Assembly: GCA_963827725.1 (NCBI GenBank)
Contig: CAWHBM010000001.1
Coordinates: 930,001 to 994,000 of the forward strand
Origin: VAXT01 sp963827725
GTDB lineage: Bacteria; Actinomycetota; Thermoleophilia; Gaiellales; Gaiellaceae
Length of the DNA: 64,000 nucleotides
Direction: 5' to 3'
The translations under genes and the position numbers were made by a program. The notes below the pieces were generated by a model. That model was not told where the DNA came from. It searched no databases and worked only from the letters and a program-made list of their open reading frames with translations. Of the stretch, positions 56,035-63,505 are shown piece by piece. Each line of letters starts with the position of its first letter. The first letter of the stretch is position 1.

Positions 56035-57949
56035 GAAGCTCCCAGGTCTCCAGCGCGTGCTCGAGACTCCGTCCCTGGCGGCGGTCGCCTACGGGGAGAT
56101 CGCGTCCTCCCTCTTCTTTGCACTCGGAGTCGTCTCGCTGGCGGCGCTTGGCTTCACTCCGTGGGTGCTCCTGCTCGTGGGCGCACTTTTCCTGCTCGTC
56201 GCGCTTTCCTACGCGGAGGGCACCACCGCTCTCCCGGAGACCGGCGGCGCAGCGACGTTCGTCCGGCGCGCGTTCAACGATCAGCTGGGCTTCCTCACCG
56301 GCTGGGCCCTCTTCCTGGACTACGTGATCGTGATCGCACTCGCGGGGCTCTTCGTGCCGCACTACCTCGGGCATGCGATCGGATGGGACGCATTGACGGA
56401 CAGTCCCGTCGACGTTTTCGTCGGGATCGGCGTGATCCTGGTCGTGGCGGGGGTACGGTTCGTGCGACGGCCGGGTCTCTACAGGCTGGCGATCGCGATC
56501 GCTGGGATCACGCTCGCCGTGCAGCTCCTGCTGGTCGGCCTCGGGTTGCCGCTGCTCTTCTCGGCGGACAACCTCGGCAAGGGCCTCGATCTCGGCACGG
56601 CTCCGACCTGGTCGGCGATCGCGTTCGCGATCCCGGTGGCCATGCTCGCTTACACCGGTCTTGAGACCGTCGCCAACCTGGCCGCCGAGACGCGCGAGCC
56701 CGGAAGGACTCTGCCCCGGAGCCTCTTCGTCGGAATCGGGGCCGCGGTCGCGATCTCTTTCCTCATCGCCCTCGTCGCGCTCTCGGCGTATCCAGCGCAC
56801 CCCGACCCGGACGGGCCGGGCGGCTGGGCGAGCGACCTGGGCACAGTCTGGCTCACGGCTCCGCTCGTCGGTCTCGCGGCCGCATTCGGCGGCGAGCTTC
56901 CGGCCGTCGTCGTCGACGCGCTGAGGGTCCTGGTCGGGCTCACTGGCGCGATCGTCCTCGTCGCGGTTCTGACGACCTCGGTCTCGGGCGCGGGGCGGCT
57001 TGCCTACTCGCTCGGCCGGCACGACATGCTGCCCCGTCCGTTCGGACGATTGAACAGGACGACCCTGATCTCACCGGCTGCGATCGTGACGACCGCAGGG
57101 ATCTCGGCCGGAATCCTCCTGATCGCGAAACTCGCCGACGACCCCGTTCTGTTTCTCGCCAGCCTGTACAGCTTCGGCGTCCTCATCGCCTTCACCGCCA
57201 CCCAGGTCGCCGTCGTGAGGCTCCGCTTCACCGAGCCGGAGCTCGAGCGTCCCTTTCGTGTTCCCGGAAACGTCCGCATCCGAGGCACGGCCGTTCCCGT
57301 TGCGGCGCTCATCGGAGCCCCGCTGACGCTTGCGATCTGGATCGCGGCAATCGCGACGCACGGCGCGTCACGCATCGCAGGCCCGATCTGGCTCGCCCTC
57401 GGCGCCGCGGTCTTCGTCTATTCCCGGATCGCCGCGCAGGAGCGCGTTCTCGGGCGCGTCACGCCCGCCGTGGGAGACCTCGTCCCGGAGGCGGAGGGGG
57501 CCTACGAGCGGATTCTCGTCCCGATGAAGATCGGCATCATCGGCGAGGAGGTGCTCGGCACGGCGCTGCGCCTGGCGGAGGAGAAGCGCTGTGCTCTGCG
57601 CGTGATCCACGTGGTCAGGGTCCCGCTCGACCAAGCGTTTGACGCCGAGCTTCTGGATGCTGAGGAGCAGGCCGAGGCATCGCTCGCCGAGGCGAAGCTG
57701 CTCGCCGCCGAGCAAGGCATCGAGATCCAGGTCGAGATCGTCCGCGCACGCGCGATCGGGGAGGCGATCGTGTCCGAAGCCGGGGCGCACGACGTCGACC
57801 TGATCGTCCTCGGCTCGGCGCCTCGGTGGCGGCGGCAGTCCCGCTTCTTCAGCCCCACGGTCGACTTCGTGCTCCGCAAGGCCCCTTGCGAGGTACTCGT
57901 GATTGCCTATCCGCAGGGCGTCCTGGACGAAGAAGACTCACTTTCGTGA
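56027..57949 (+). CDS. APC superfamily permease fused to a universal stress protein domain (copy 2)
   Basis: 640 aa from GTG 56027. A paralogue of copy 1: VLETPSLAAVAYGEIASSLF, LSYAEGTTALPETGGAATF, DYVIVIALAGLFVPHYLGHA, PVAMLAYTGLETVANLAAET, and a C-terminal Usp domain (RILVPMKIGIIGEEVLGTAL, LRVIHVVRVPLDQAF, DLIVLGSAPRWRRQS, FVLRKAPCEVLVIA). The Gly-rich ATP-binding pattern of UspA is only partly kept (VLGSAPRWRRQS). The two copies could form a heteromeric or differentially regulated pair. TrkA-type genes follow after 45 bases. Confidence 0.88.
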   Translation: MAKKLPGLQRVLETPSLAAVAYGEIASSLFFALGVVSLAALGFTPWVLLLVGALFLLVALSYAEGTTALPETGGAATFVRRAFNDQLGFLTGWALFLDYVIVIALAGLFVPHYLGHAIGWDALTDSPVDVFVGIGVILVVAGVRFVRRPGLYRLAIAIAGITLAVQLLLVGLGLPLLFSADNLGKGLDLGTAPTWSAIAFAIPVAMLAYTGLETVANLAAETREPGRTLPRSLFVGIGAAVAISFLIALVALSAYPAHPDPDGPGGWASDLGTVWLTAPLVGLAAAFGGELPAVVVDALRVLVGLTGAIVLVAVLTTSVSGAGRLAYSLGRHDMLPRPFGRLNRTTLISPAAIVTTAGISAGILLIAKLADDPVLFLASLYSFGVLIAFTATQVAVVRLRFTEPELERPFRVPGNVRIRGTAVPVAALIGAPLTLAIWIAAIATHGASRIAGPIWLALGAAVFVYSRIAAQERVLGRVTPAVGDLVPEAEGAYERILVPMKIGIIGEEVLGTALRLAEEKRCALRVIHVVRVPLDQAFDAELLDAEEQAEASLAEAKLLAAEQGIEIQVEIVRARAIGEAIVSEAGAHDVDLIVLGSAPRWRRQSRFFSPTVDFVLRKAPCEVLVIAYPQGVLDEEDSLS

Positions 57950-57994
57950 CACTCGGATGGGGCCTGCCCCGATCGGTGTAATCTGAGTTCGGAT

Positions 57995-58432
57995 ATGAAG
58001 GCCATCGTCGTAGGCTGCGGCCGTGTGGGGTCGTCCGTGGCAAAGAAGCTCACGAAAGTCGGTTGGGACGTCGTTGCGATCGACGAGAACGAGGAGGCCC
58101 TCGCGCGTCTCGGCGAGCACTGGTCGGGTGGGTTCATCGTCGGGCACGGGATGGACGTGAACGTGCTCCGAGAGGCGGGGATCGAGGAGGCGGACGCGGT
58201 CGTCGTGGCAACCAACGGCGACAACACGAACATCGTCGTGGGCCAGGTTGCCCAGAAGCGGTTCGGCATCGAGTGCACGGTTGTGCGCATCCTCGACCCG
58301 GCCCGCGCCGAGCTGTACGCGACGCTTGGTCTGCGGACAGTCTGCCCAACCTCGAACGCGATCGAGGTGCTGTCGGAAGCGGTCAAGTCCTGTGCGGTCA
58401 GGCCCGCACGGACACCTGCCGCAGCTTCCTGA
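57995..58432 (+). CDS. TrkA-N (RCK/KTN) domain protein, single domain
   Basis: 145 aa from ATG 57995. It has one Rossmann NAD-binding domain (KAIVVGCGRVGSSVAKKL, VVAIDENEEALARL, GGFIVGHGMDVNVLREAGI, EADAVVVATNGDNTNIV) and lacks a TrkA-C domain. TAATCT lies ten bases upstream with no ribosome site. The last codons overlap the next ATG (TGATG). Such proteins regulate K+ channels and transporters, but no TrkH or Ktr gene is in the window; the APC-USP permeases are the nearest possible partners. Confidence 0.85.
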   Translation: MKAIVVGCGRVGSSVAKKLTKVGWDVVAIDENEEALARLGEHWSGGFIVGHGMDVNVLREAGIEEADAVVVATNGDNTNIVVGQVAQKRFGIECTVVRILDPARAELYATLGLRTVCPTSNAIEVLSEAVKSCAVRPARTPAAAS

Positions 58433-59094
58433 TGTTCGTCCTCGTCGCTGGCGGCGGCAAGGTCGGCTCGAACCTCGCGCGGGCCCTTCGCCGTATGACC
58501 CATGAGGTGACGATCATCGAGCAGGAACGCGATCGCTTCCTGCAGCTCGAGCACGATTTCGAGCACGCCGCGATCATGGGCGATGCGACCGAGCTCTTCG
58601 TCCTCGAGCGCGCGGGTGTCGGCCGGCCGCCCGATCTCGTGGTCGCCGTCACCGGTGATGACGAGGACAACATGGTCATTTGCCAGATGGCGCGGGAGCG
58701 CTACGGCGCGGAGAAGACGATCGCCCGCGTCAACGATCCCCGGAACCAGGCGCACTTCGACCTGCTTGGGGTCTCCCCGACCGTCAGCGCCACTCAGACG
58801 ATCATGGCGCTGATCGAGCACGAGGTGCCCGAGCACGACCTCATCCACCTGCTCGAGCTGCGCAAGGAGAACCTCGAGATCGTCGAGGTGCAGATCGACA
58901 AGAGCTCACCCTCGGCGGGCAAGCGTGTCTCCGAGCTGAAGCTGCCGGCGGGATCGAGGCTGATCTCGGTCATGCGCGGAGGCCAGGCGGAGATTCCGGA
59001 CTCCGACTCCCAGCTTCAGCCCGGCGACCAGGTGCTGGCGATCCTCGAGCCGGGCAAGGAAGACGAGCTGCGGCGCGTTCTGCTAAAGAAGTAG
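58432..59094 (+). CDS. TrkA family potassium uptake regulator with N and C domains
   Basis: 220 aa from ATG 58432, overlapping the preceding stop by one base. TrkA-N: FVLVAGGGKVGSNLARAL (GxGxxG), VTIIEQERDRFLQL, AAIMGDATELFVLERAGVG, DDEDNMVICQMARERYG. TrkA-C: LEIVEVQIDKSSPSAGKRVS, GSRLISVMRGG and LQPGDQVLAILEPGKEDEL. It should bind NAD(H) or ATP and gate a membrane transporter. It makes a natural pair with the single-domain gene before it. Confidence 0.92.
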   Translation: MFVLVAGGGKVGSNLARALRRMTHEVTIIEQERDRFLQLEHDFEHAAIMGDATELFVLERAGVGRPPDLVVAVTGDDEDNMVICQMARERYGAEKTIARVNDPRNQAHFDLLGVSPTVSATQTIMALIEHEVPEHDLIHLLELRKENLEIVEVQIDKSSPSAGKRVSELKLPAGSRLISVMRGGQAEIPDSDSQLQPGDQVLAILEPGKEDELRRVLLKK

Positions 59095-59101
59095 CGAACA
59101 A

Positions 59102-60325
59102 ATGCGCCGAATCGCCTTTGCCACCGTTGTCATCGTTGCGCTCGCTTCCGTCGTCGCGCTGAGCGCACGCGGCGGCTCGGAACGGCAGACATTGCGCCTC
59201 GTCACGGTCGCACGCGGCCTGGAAGAGCCCGTCGCCGTGACCGCGCCGCGGAGTCAGAAGAACAACGTCTACGTCGTCGAGAAGCCGGGACGTATTCGAG
59301 TGATCGTGAGGGGACGGCTTCGCGCGCGACCGTTCCTCGACATCACGCGGCTCGTGACGAACGGCGGGGAGCAGGGTTTGCTGGGGCTCGCGTTCAGCCC
59401 GCGCTTTGCGGCGAACAAGCGGTTCTTCGTCTACTACACGGACCGGGGAGAGGACACGCGGATCGTGGAGTACCGCTCCCGCGGCCTGTCGCGCTCGCCG
59501 GTGAAGGTGCGCCAGCTGCTTTTCCTGAACGATCCGTATTCGAACCACAACGGGGGGCAGCTCGCCTTCGGCTCCGACGGCCTCCTCTACGCGGGGAACG
59601 GAGACGCCGGCGCGGGCGGGGATCCCGAGAACCGGGCGCAGAACCTTAGCTCGAAGTTCGGCAAGCTCCTGCGCTTCAACCTGAAGAAGCTGCGGCCGGT
59701 GGCCCAGATCGCCGGGTACGGGCTGCGCAACCCGTGGCGCTTCTCGTTCGACCGTCTCACGGGCGACCTCTACATCGGCGACGTCGGCCAGGACTCGTGG
59801 GAGGAGCTCAACTTCACGCCCAAGAACAGCCCCGGTCTCGAGAACTACGGCTGGCGTGTGTTCGAAGGCAAGGCGCGTTACACCAACGAGACGCCGAACA
59901 GCGCCGGCCGTCTCGTGATGCCGTACCTCGTGCTGCCCAACCCCCCGAACTGCTCCGTCATCGGTGGCTTCGTCTACCGGGGAAAGGCCGTTCCGTCCGC
60001 AGTCGGGCGCTACTTCTTCGGCGACAACTGCGCGAGCAGAATTCGTAGCGTGAAGGGGGGCGGCGGAACGCAGATTCGCGACGAGCCGTTCACGGTCACC
60101 GGCCTGTCGTCGTTCGGCGAGGATGCCAACGGAGAGCTCTACCTGACCTCGGTTCAGGGCGGCAACCTCTTCCGCCTGGCGAGGTCAGCTAGCCCGCTCT
60201 GCGGCGGACGTTCGGGCCTTGCTGGCCGAGCGCGGCGTAGGCGAGGGCCTGGAGCGAGTCGTTCAACGCGCCGAGCTCGTGCACGATCGGGGCGAGATGC
60301 TCCCCCGAGTCGAGCCTGCGGTTGA
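59102..60325 (+). CDS. Secreted PQQ-dependent sugar dehydrogenase-like (GSDH/Asd) beta-propeller
   Basis: About 365 aa for the reliable part, from ATG 59102 with a signal (IAFATVVIVALASVVALSA). It has the six-bladed soluble glucose/sorbosone dehydrogenase fold: TNGGEQGLLGLAFSPRFAAN, SNHNGGQLAFGSDGLLYAG, GDAGAGGDPENRAQNLSSK, YGLRNPWRFSFDRLTGDLYI, GDVGQDSWEELN, ENYGWRVFEG and GRYFFGDNCASRI. Family members oxidise aldoses with PQQ and calcium. The frame as written runs about 45 codons beyond the expected end (GGNLFRLA), into the convergent small gene. The true end is probably near 60192, with the tail caused by an indel. Confidence 0.85.
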   Translation: MRRIAFATVVIVALASVVALSARGGSERQTLRLVTVARGLEEPVAVTAPRSQKNNVYVVEKPGRIRVIVRGRLRARPFLDITRLVTNGGEQGLLGLAFSPRFAANKRFFVYYTDRGEDTRIVEYRSRGLSRSPVKVRQLLFLNDPYSNHNGGQLAFGSDGLLYAGNGDAGAGGDPENRAQNLSSKFGKLLRFNLKKLRPVAQIAGYGLRNPWRFSFDRLTGDLYIGDVGQDSWEELNFTPKNSPGLENYGWRVFEGKARYTNETPNSAGRLVMPYLVLPNPPNCSVIGGFVYRGKAVPSAVGRYFFGDNCASRIRSVKGGGGTQIRDEPFTVTGLSSFGEDANGELYLTSVQGGNLFRLARSASPLCGGRSGLAGRARRRRGPGASRSTRRARARSGRDAPPSRACG

Positions 60326-60407
60326 GCGAGTGCAGCTCCGCGTTCAGCTTGTCGAGTCGCTCGAGCAGCGCGTCTAGCTGGCGATCGCCGAGCTCCTTCT
60401 CCTTCAT
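60189..60407 (-). CDS. Small coiled-coil protein with its own leaderless start
   Basis: 72 aa from ATG 60407: helical, Leu-heptad-like (RQLDALLERLDKLNAELHSL, NRRLDSGEHLAPIVHELGAL, NDSLQALAYAAL). On the minus strand TAGAAT ends seven bases before the ATG, with no ribosome site, which suggests independent leaderless expression. The frame is open upstream into the HAD-like gene, so it could also be the C-terminal tail of that protein. No recognised family. Confidence 0.55.
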   Translation of the reverse strand: MKEKELGDRQLDALLERLDKLNAELHSLNRRLDSGEHLAPIVHELGALNDSLQALAYAALGQQGPNVRRRAG

Positions 60408-60935
60408 GGCTTGGATTCTAGGTCGCCGCGACCTGAGGACCCGCCCTAGAGGCCCTCGGGCAGCACGCCAAGCTTCGAGCCCCGCCGGGTCGCGCACGAC
60501 GACCGTCTCAGGCCCGAAGCGCTCCCGGAGGCGCTCGAGCGCGCCCGCTCCCGTCTCGAGGGCCTCGACTCGGCGCTCGGCTCCGAGCTGCGCGAGCGCG
60601 ATGCGGGCCAGCGGCTCCGGCGCGTCGGTGAAGACTCCCAGGCGGCACCCGGCGTCCCCGAGCGCGCGGAGCGCTGCGCTCACCTCGGCGCTCGGCCGCA
60701 GGTAGACCGGAGCGCGGTCCTCGGCGAACCGCTGGAGCGCCGCCCGCCAGTCGCCGACTCCCGCTTCGGCCCACCGGTCGAGCTCGTGCGCCGCTTCACC
60801 CCGGTCCTCCGGCAGCGCGCCCGGGTCGAGGGGCGCGATCGAGTGAAATCGTCGAGCCGCATCCTCGAGCCAGTCACGCCAGAGGGGCCGGGTGTCCCCG
60901 AGCACGCCGTCCAACTCGATAGCCACCGCCCTCAT
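60189..60935 (-). CDS. HAD-like protein lacking the nucleophile Asp (pseudo-HAD), open into the coiled-coil gene
   Basis: The HAD part covers about 60420-60935 (MRAVAIELDGVLGDTRPLWR, RALGDAGCRLGVFTDAPEPL, and a Lys/Arg motif-III-like region). Motif I reads E-L-D-G-V where HAD phosphatases have D-x-D-G-T/V; the catalytic first Asp is Glu, so phosphatase activity is doubtful. Motif II (TDAPE) is present. The frame has no stop between HAD and the coiled-coil unit, while a TAG sits in another frame at the boundary, so either a fusion or an indel is possible. The ATG overlaps the VanZ stop (TGATG). Confidence 0.6.
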   Translation of the reverse strand: MRAVAIELDGVLGDTRPLWRDWLEDAARRFHSIAPLDPGALPEDRGEAAHELDRWAEAGVGDWRAALQRFAEDRAPVYLRPSAEVSAALRALGDAGCRLGVFTDAPEPLARIALAQLGAERRVEALETGAGALERLRERFGPETVVVRDPAGLEAWRAARGPLGRVLRSRRPRIQAMKEKELGDRQLDALLERLDKLNAELHSLNRRLDSGEHLAPIVHELGALNDSLQALAYAALGQQGPNVRRRAG

Positions 60936-61306
60936 CAGCCATGTCCGGTGTCAGACACCGGACGGGTCCGTTGGAGACGGCGGAAGAGATAGACGCCGAG
61001 CGTGACGCCTAGCGCGTCGAGGGCGACGTCGAATGGGGAGCCATGACGGCCCGGGACGAAGTGCTGGTGCAGCTCGTCCGTGGCCGCGTACGCGACGCCG
61101 GCGGCCACGGCGATCCCCTCGCGACCGAGCGCGCGGAACAGGAGTGCGCCGAGGATCGCGTACTCGGCGAAGTGCGCCCCCTTGCGCAGGAGCGTGTCCC
61201 AGAACCCGAGCCCGGTGCTGAGGCCCGGGATCGACGAGAGCGCGAAGATCACCGCCGCCCACGCGATCACGGGCAGCCAAACCGAAAGCGCTCGAGAGGC
61301 TGGCAT
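60935..61306 (-). CDS. VanZ-like family membrane protein
   Basis: 123 aa from ATG 61306. Four hydrophobic segments: LSVWLPVIAWAAVIFALSS, AHFAEYAILGALLFRAL, a third around IAVAAGVAYAATDE and a fourth (ALDALGVTLGVYLF). Motifs KGAHFAEYAILG, DELHQHFVPGRHGSPFDVAL fit VanZ-like proteins. Role unknown; VanZ itself confers low-level teicoplanin resistance. On the minus strand TATCAT lies six bases before the ATG. The gene is divergent from the cobalamin riboswitch operon. Confidence 0.88.
   Translation of the reverse strand: MPASRALSVWLPVIAWAAVIFALSSIPGLSTGLGFWDTLLRKGAHFAEYAILGALLFRALGREGIAVAAGVAYAATDELHQHFVPGRHGSPFDVALDALGVTLGVYLFRRLQRTRPVSDTGHG
60943..60963. repeat. 21-bp odd palindrome at the 3' end of the VanZ gene
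   Basis: Perfect 10-base arms GTCCGGTGTC / GACACCGGAC around a central A. It lies within the coding sequence and supplies the last residues of the VanZ-like protein (PVSDTGHG). Same GTC-N-GAC core layout as the rex array. Confidence 0.65.
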
Positions 61307-61312
61307 CCGGCC

Positions 61313-61318
61313 ATGATA
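61313..61318 (-). promoter_or_regulatory. Probable -10 element of the VanZ-like gene
   Basis: TATCAT on the minus strand ends six bases before ATG 61306. The site adjoins the riboswitch on the other strand, so both transcription units start within about 30 bases. Confidence 0.4.
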
Positions 61319-61324
61319 GGGTCG

Positions 61325-61465
61325 CCACCAACGGCACGCGGTAAGGGAATCCGGTGCAAATCCGGGACGGTCCCGCCGCTGTAAGGGGAGTTGCTTCTCC
61401 GCCAGGAAACCACTGGCCCTCGGGCCGGGAAGGTGGCGGAGAGGGGAGCCCCGAGTCAGAAGACC
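61325..61465 (+). ncRNA. Cobalamin riboswitch
   Basis: The conserved elements appear in order: CGGTAAGGGAATCCGGTGC with AAATCCGGGACGGTCCCGCC, CGCTGTAA, a variable arm with GCCAGGAAACCACTGG, and the 3' end GAGTCAGAAGACC at 61453-61465. This is a class-I B12 aptamer (adenosylcobalamin type). A ribosome site AAGGAGG before GTG 61510 lies 36 bases downstream, so control could act on translation or on transcription termination. It commands the DUF4430-lipoprotein-EcfT-EcfA operon. Confidence 0.93.
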
Positions 61466-61509
61466 TTCCGCGCCGCCGCAAATTCGAACCCCTCGCGGAA
61501 GGAGGATTC

Positions 61510-62112
61510 GTGTTTCGACGACTCATCATCCTGGCGGTTGCGGCTGCCTTGTTCGCCGTGCTCGTCCCCTCGGCGCTCGCGGTGCGCGTGAAGATCCGTG
61601 TCGAAGGCAAGACGACGACGATCTTCGGGGCCGCCCAACCCACGCTCGAAGCCGGCTCGAATGCGCTGACCGCGCTCGACGCGGCGAGCCTCGCCGGCGA
61701 GTTCTACTACCACGTGCAATCGACCTCGTTCGGCCCCTACGTGGACCAGATCGGGCGCTACCTGGCCGCGGGTACCAACGGCTGGAGCTACAAGGTAAAC
61801 GGCGTTTCTCCGCCGATCGGGGCCGACCAGGCCACGATCAAGGCCGGCGACACCGTGCTCTGGTACTGGACGGAGTTCACGCCGCAGGGCGGCTCGCCGA
61901 CGCTCCTACTCAAGCGCCGTCGCCGGCGCGCAACTGCTACACGGTGCTGTCCCAGAACGACCTGGGCCAGTCGACCGCCGGCCACCGGGGCTACGCTGCG
62001 CGTGGACGGTCGACGCGTTGCGACCCGCTCGGGGCGAGCGTGCGTTGGCAAGCATCGCGGCCTCGTGCGCGCGACGGCACCAGGCGCGGTCCGCTCGAAC
62101 GCGCTCCGGTGA
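61510..62112 (+). CDS. Secreted DUF4430 protein under riboswitch control
   Basis: 200 aa from GTG 61510 with AAGGAGG. Signal peptide FRRLIILAVAAALFAVLVPSALA. The DUF4430 domain (KIRVEGKTTTIFGAAQPTLE, ALDAASLAGEFYYHVQSTSF, NGWSYKVNGVSPPIGADQAT, AGDTVLWYWTEFTPQG) resembles the transcobalamin C-terminal fold. Two compensating one-base shifts (about 61920-61995) appear to scramble CYTVLSQNDLGQST into Arg-rich residues before the frame recovers at ATGATLRVDGRRV. It probably captures cobalamin or a corrinoid outside the cell. It overlaps the next gene by GTGA. Confidence 0.82.
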   Translation: MFRRLIILAVAAALFAVLVPSALAVRVKIRVEGKTTTIFGAAQPTLEAGSNALTALDAASLAGEFYYHVQSTSFGPYVDQIGRYLAAGTNGWSYKVNGVSPPIGADQATIKAGDTVLWYWTEFTPQGGSPTLLLKRRRRRATATRCCPRTTWASRPPATGATLRVDGRRVATRSGRACVGKHRGLVRATAPGAVRSNALR

Positions 62113-62813
62113 GACGTGGCTCCCTCGCGGCCCTCGCGCTCGTCCTGCTGGGATCCGGCTGCGGGCACGAGCGCGCGGGCTCGGGGAGCGCCTCGCTCTG
62201 GATCACGCGCGACCGTGGCCAGACAGTCGTCCTCGTCGCGACCGTGCCCGCGGGTCTGACTGCGATGGAAGCGCTCGACCGAAAGGCGGACGTCGCGAAA
62301 CGCTACGGGGGCCGCTTCGTCCAGTCGATCGATGGCGTCGAGGGCGACATCTCGAAGCGCCGTGACTGGTTCTGGTTCCTGAACGGGATCGAGGCCGACC
62401 GGAGCGCGGCCGACTACCGGTTGCGTCCCGGCGACGTCGAGTGGTGGGACTTCCGTTCGTGGAAGGGCGAGATGCGCCAACCCGTCGTCGTCGGCGCCTT
62501 CCCGGAGCCCTTCCTGCACGGGTGGGACGGCCAGGTCCGTGAGGTCGCAGTTCGCTACGCCGAGGGGCAGGAGAAAGGCGCACAGGCGATCGGGCGGTTG
62601 CTGCGTGCGGGCTCCGTCCGACCCCATTCCGAGCCTGTGCCAGAGGGAGCGAGTGTTTTCTTCCTGGAGACGGTCGGTCCTGCGCGGTTCAACGCGTCGC
62701 TCAGGGACTCCGACGGCGCTGCCGATTCGCCGGTCCAGTTCGTGTTCGCCGGCGATGCGGCCGAGCTCGCCCGCAACCCCGCGAAGTTCCGCTTCAAGTA
62801 CAGCGTCCCATGA
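62109..62813 (+). CDS. DUF4430-like lipoprotein
   Basis: 234 aa from GTG 62109. The signal ends in lipobox LLGSGC. The middle part shows the same signature as the first gene (DWFWFLNGIEADRSAADYRL, RPGDVEWWDFRSWKGEM), i.e. a second DUF4430/transcobalamin-like domain, while the C-terminal 110 residues are an unassigned alpha/beta region. It is presumably a membrane-tethered substrate binder for the ECF module encoded next. Starts and stops overlap on both sides, so the operon is tightly coupled. Confidence 0.8.
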   Translation: MRRGSLAALALVLLGSGCGHERAGSGSASLWITRDRGQTVVLVATVPAGLTAMEALDRKADVAKRYGGRFVQSIDGVEGDISKRRDWFWFLNGIEADRSAADYRLRPGDVEWWDFRSWKGEMRQPVVVGAFPEPFLHGWDGQVREVAVRYAEGQEKGAQAIGRLLRAGSVRPHSEPVPEGASVFFLETVGPARFNASLRDSDGAADSPVQFVFAGDAAELARNPAKFRFKYSVP

Positions 62814-63505
62814 GCCCGGTCCCGGCAGCCGCCTTGCTCGCCTCGCTCGCCGTCCTGGCTCTTGCGACCGAGCGGGCCTGGGTGGTCGCGGCGATCGCAG
62901 CCGGCCTCCTCGCGGCGTGCCTCCGGGCGCCCAGAGCGCGGCGATGGGTCTATCTCGCGGGCACCCTCGTCTCCTCGCTCTCGCTCTTCGTGCTCAGCCC
63001 ACTCGTCTCGCACGAGGGGTCGCACGTGCTCTGGGAAGGGCCGACCCTGCCCGTGCTCGGGGTCCTCGACGTGACGAGCGAGGAGCTCGCCACCGCGGGC
63101 ACGCAGGCGCTTCGGCTCGCGGCGGTCGGCCTGGCGTTCGCCGCGTACGTCCTCCTCCTCGACCTCGACGGCCTGCTCCACTCGGCCGGGTTCGCGCGTC
63201 GCTCGGTGCTTGCTGTCGGCATGGCGACACGGCTCGTACCGACCCTCGAGCGAGACGCGGCCGGGCTCGTGGAGGCACTCCGGGGACGTGGGGTGGAGGT
63301 GAACGGTTTCCGGGGACGGGCGCGATTGCTCTCACCGCTCGTCGCCGGCTCGCTCGAGCGCTCCCTCAATCTCGCCGAGGCGATGGAAGCCCGCGGCTTT
63401 GGGCGTCCTGGGCGAACGCGTGCGCCCTCGCCTGCCTGGTCGGGTCTCGATCGCCTGACGATGGCGACGGCCGTTCTGGTCGTGCTGGCGGCGATATGGC
63501 TCTAG
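62810..63505 (+). CDS. ECF transporter transmembrane component EcfT
   Basis: 231 aa from ATG 62810. Five to six helices (PAAALLASLAVLALA, AAIAAGLLAACL, YLAGTLVSSLSLFVLSPLV, AVGLAFAAYVLLLDL), then the coupling helix region with the two short motifs of CbiQ/EcfT, EALRGRGVEVNGFRG and EAMEARGFGRPGRTR, in which A-R-G contacts the ATPases. Known: EcfT joins a substrate-binding S component to EcfA ATPases. No S component is seen inside the window. The end overlaps the EcfA ATG. Confidence 0.9.
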   Translation: MSPVPAAALLASLAVLALATERAWVVAAIAAGLLAACLRAPRARRWVYLAGTLVSSLSLFVLSPLVSHEGSHVLWEGPTLPVLGVLDVTSEELATAGTQALRLAAVGLAFAAYVLLLDLDGLLHSAGFARRSVLAVGMATRLVPTLERDAAGLVEALRGRGVEVNGFRGRARLLSPLVAGSLERSLNLAEAMEARGFGRPGRTRAPSPAWSGLDRLTMATAVLVVLAAIWL

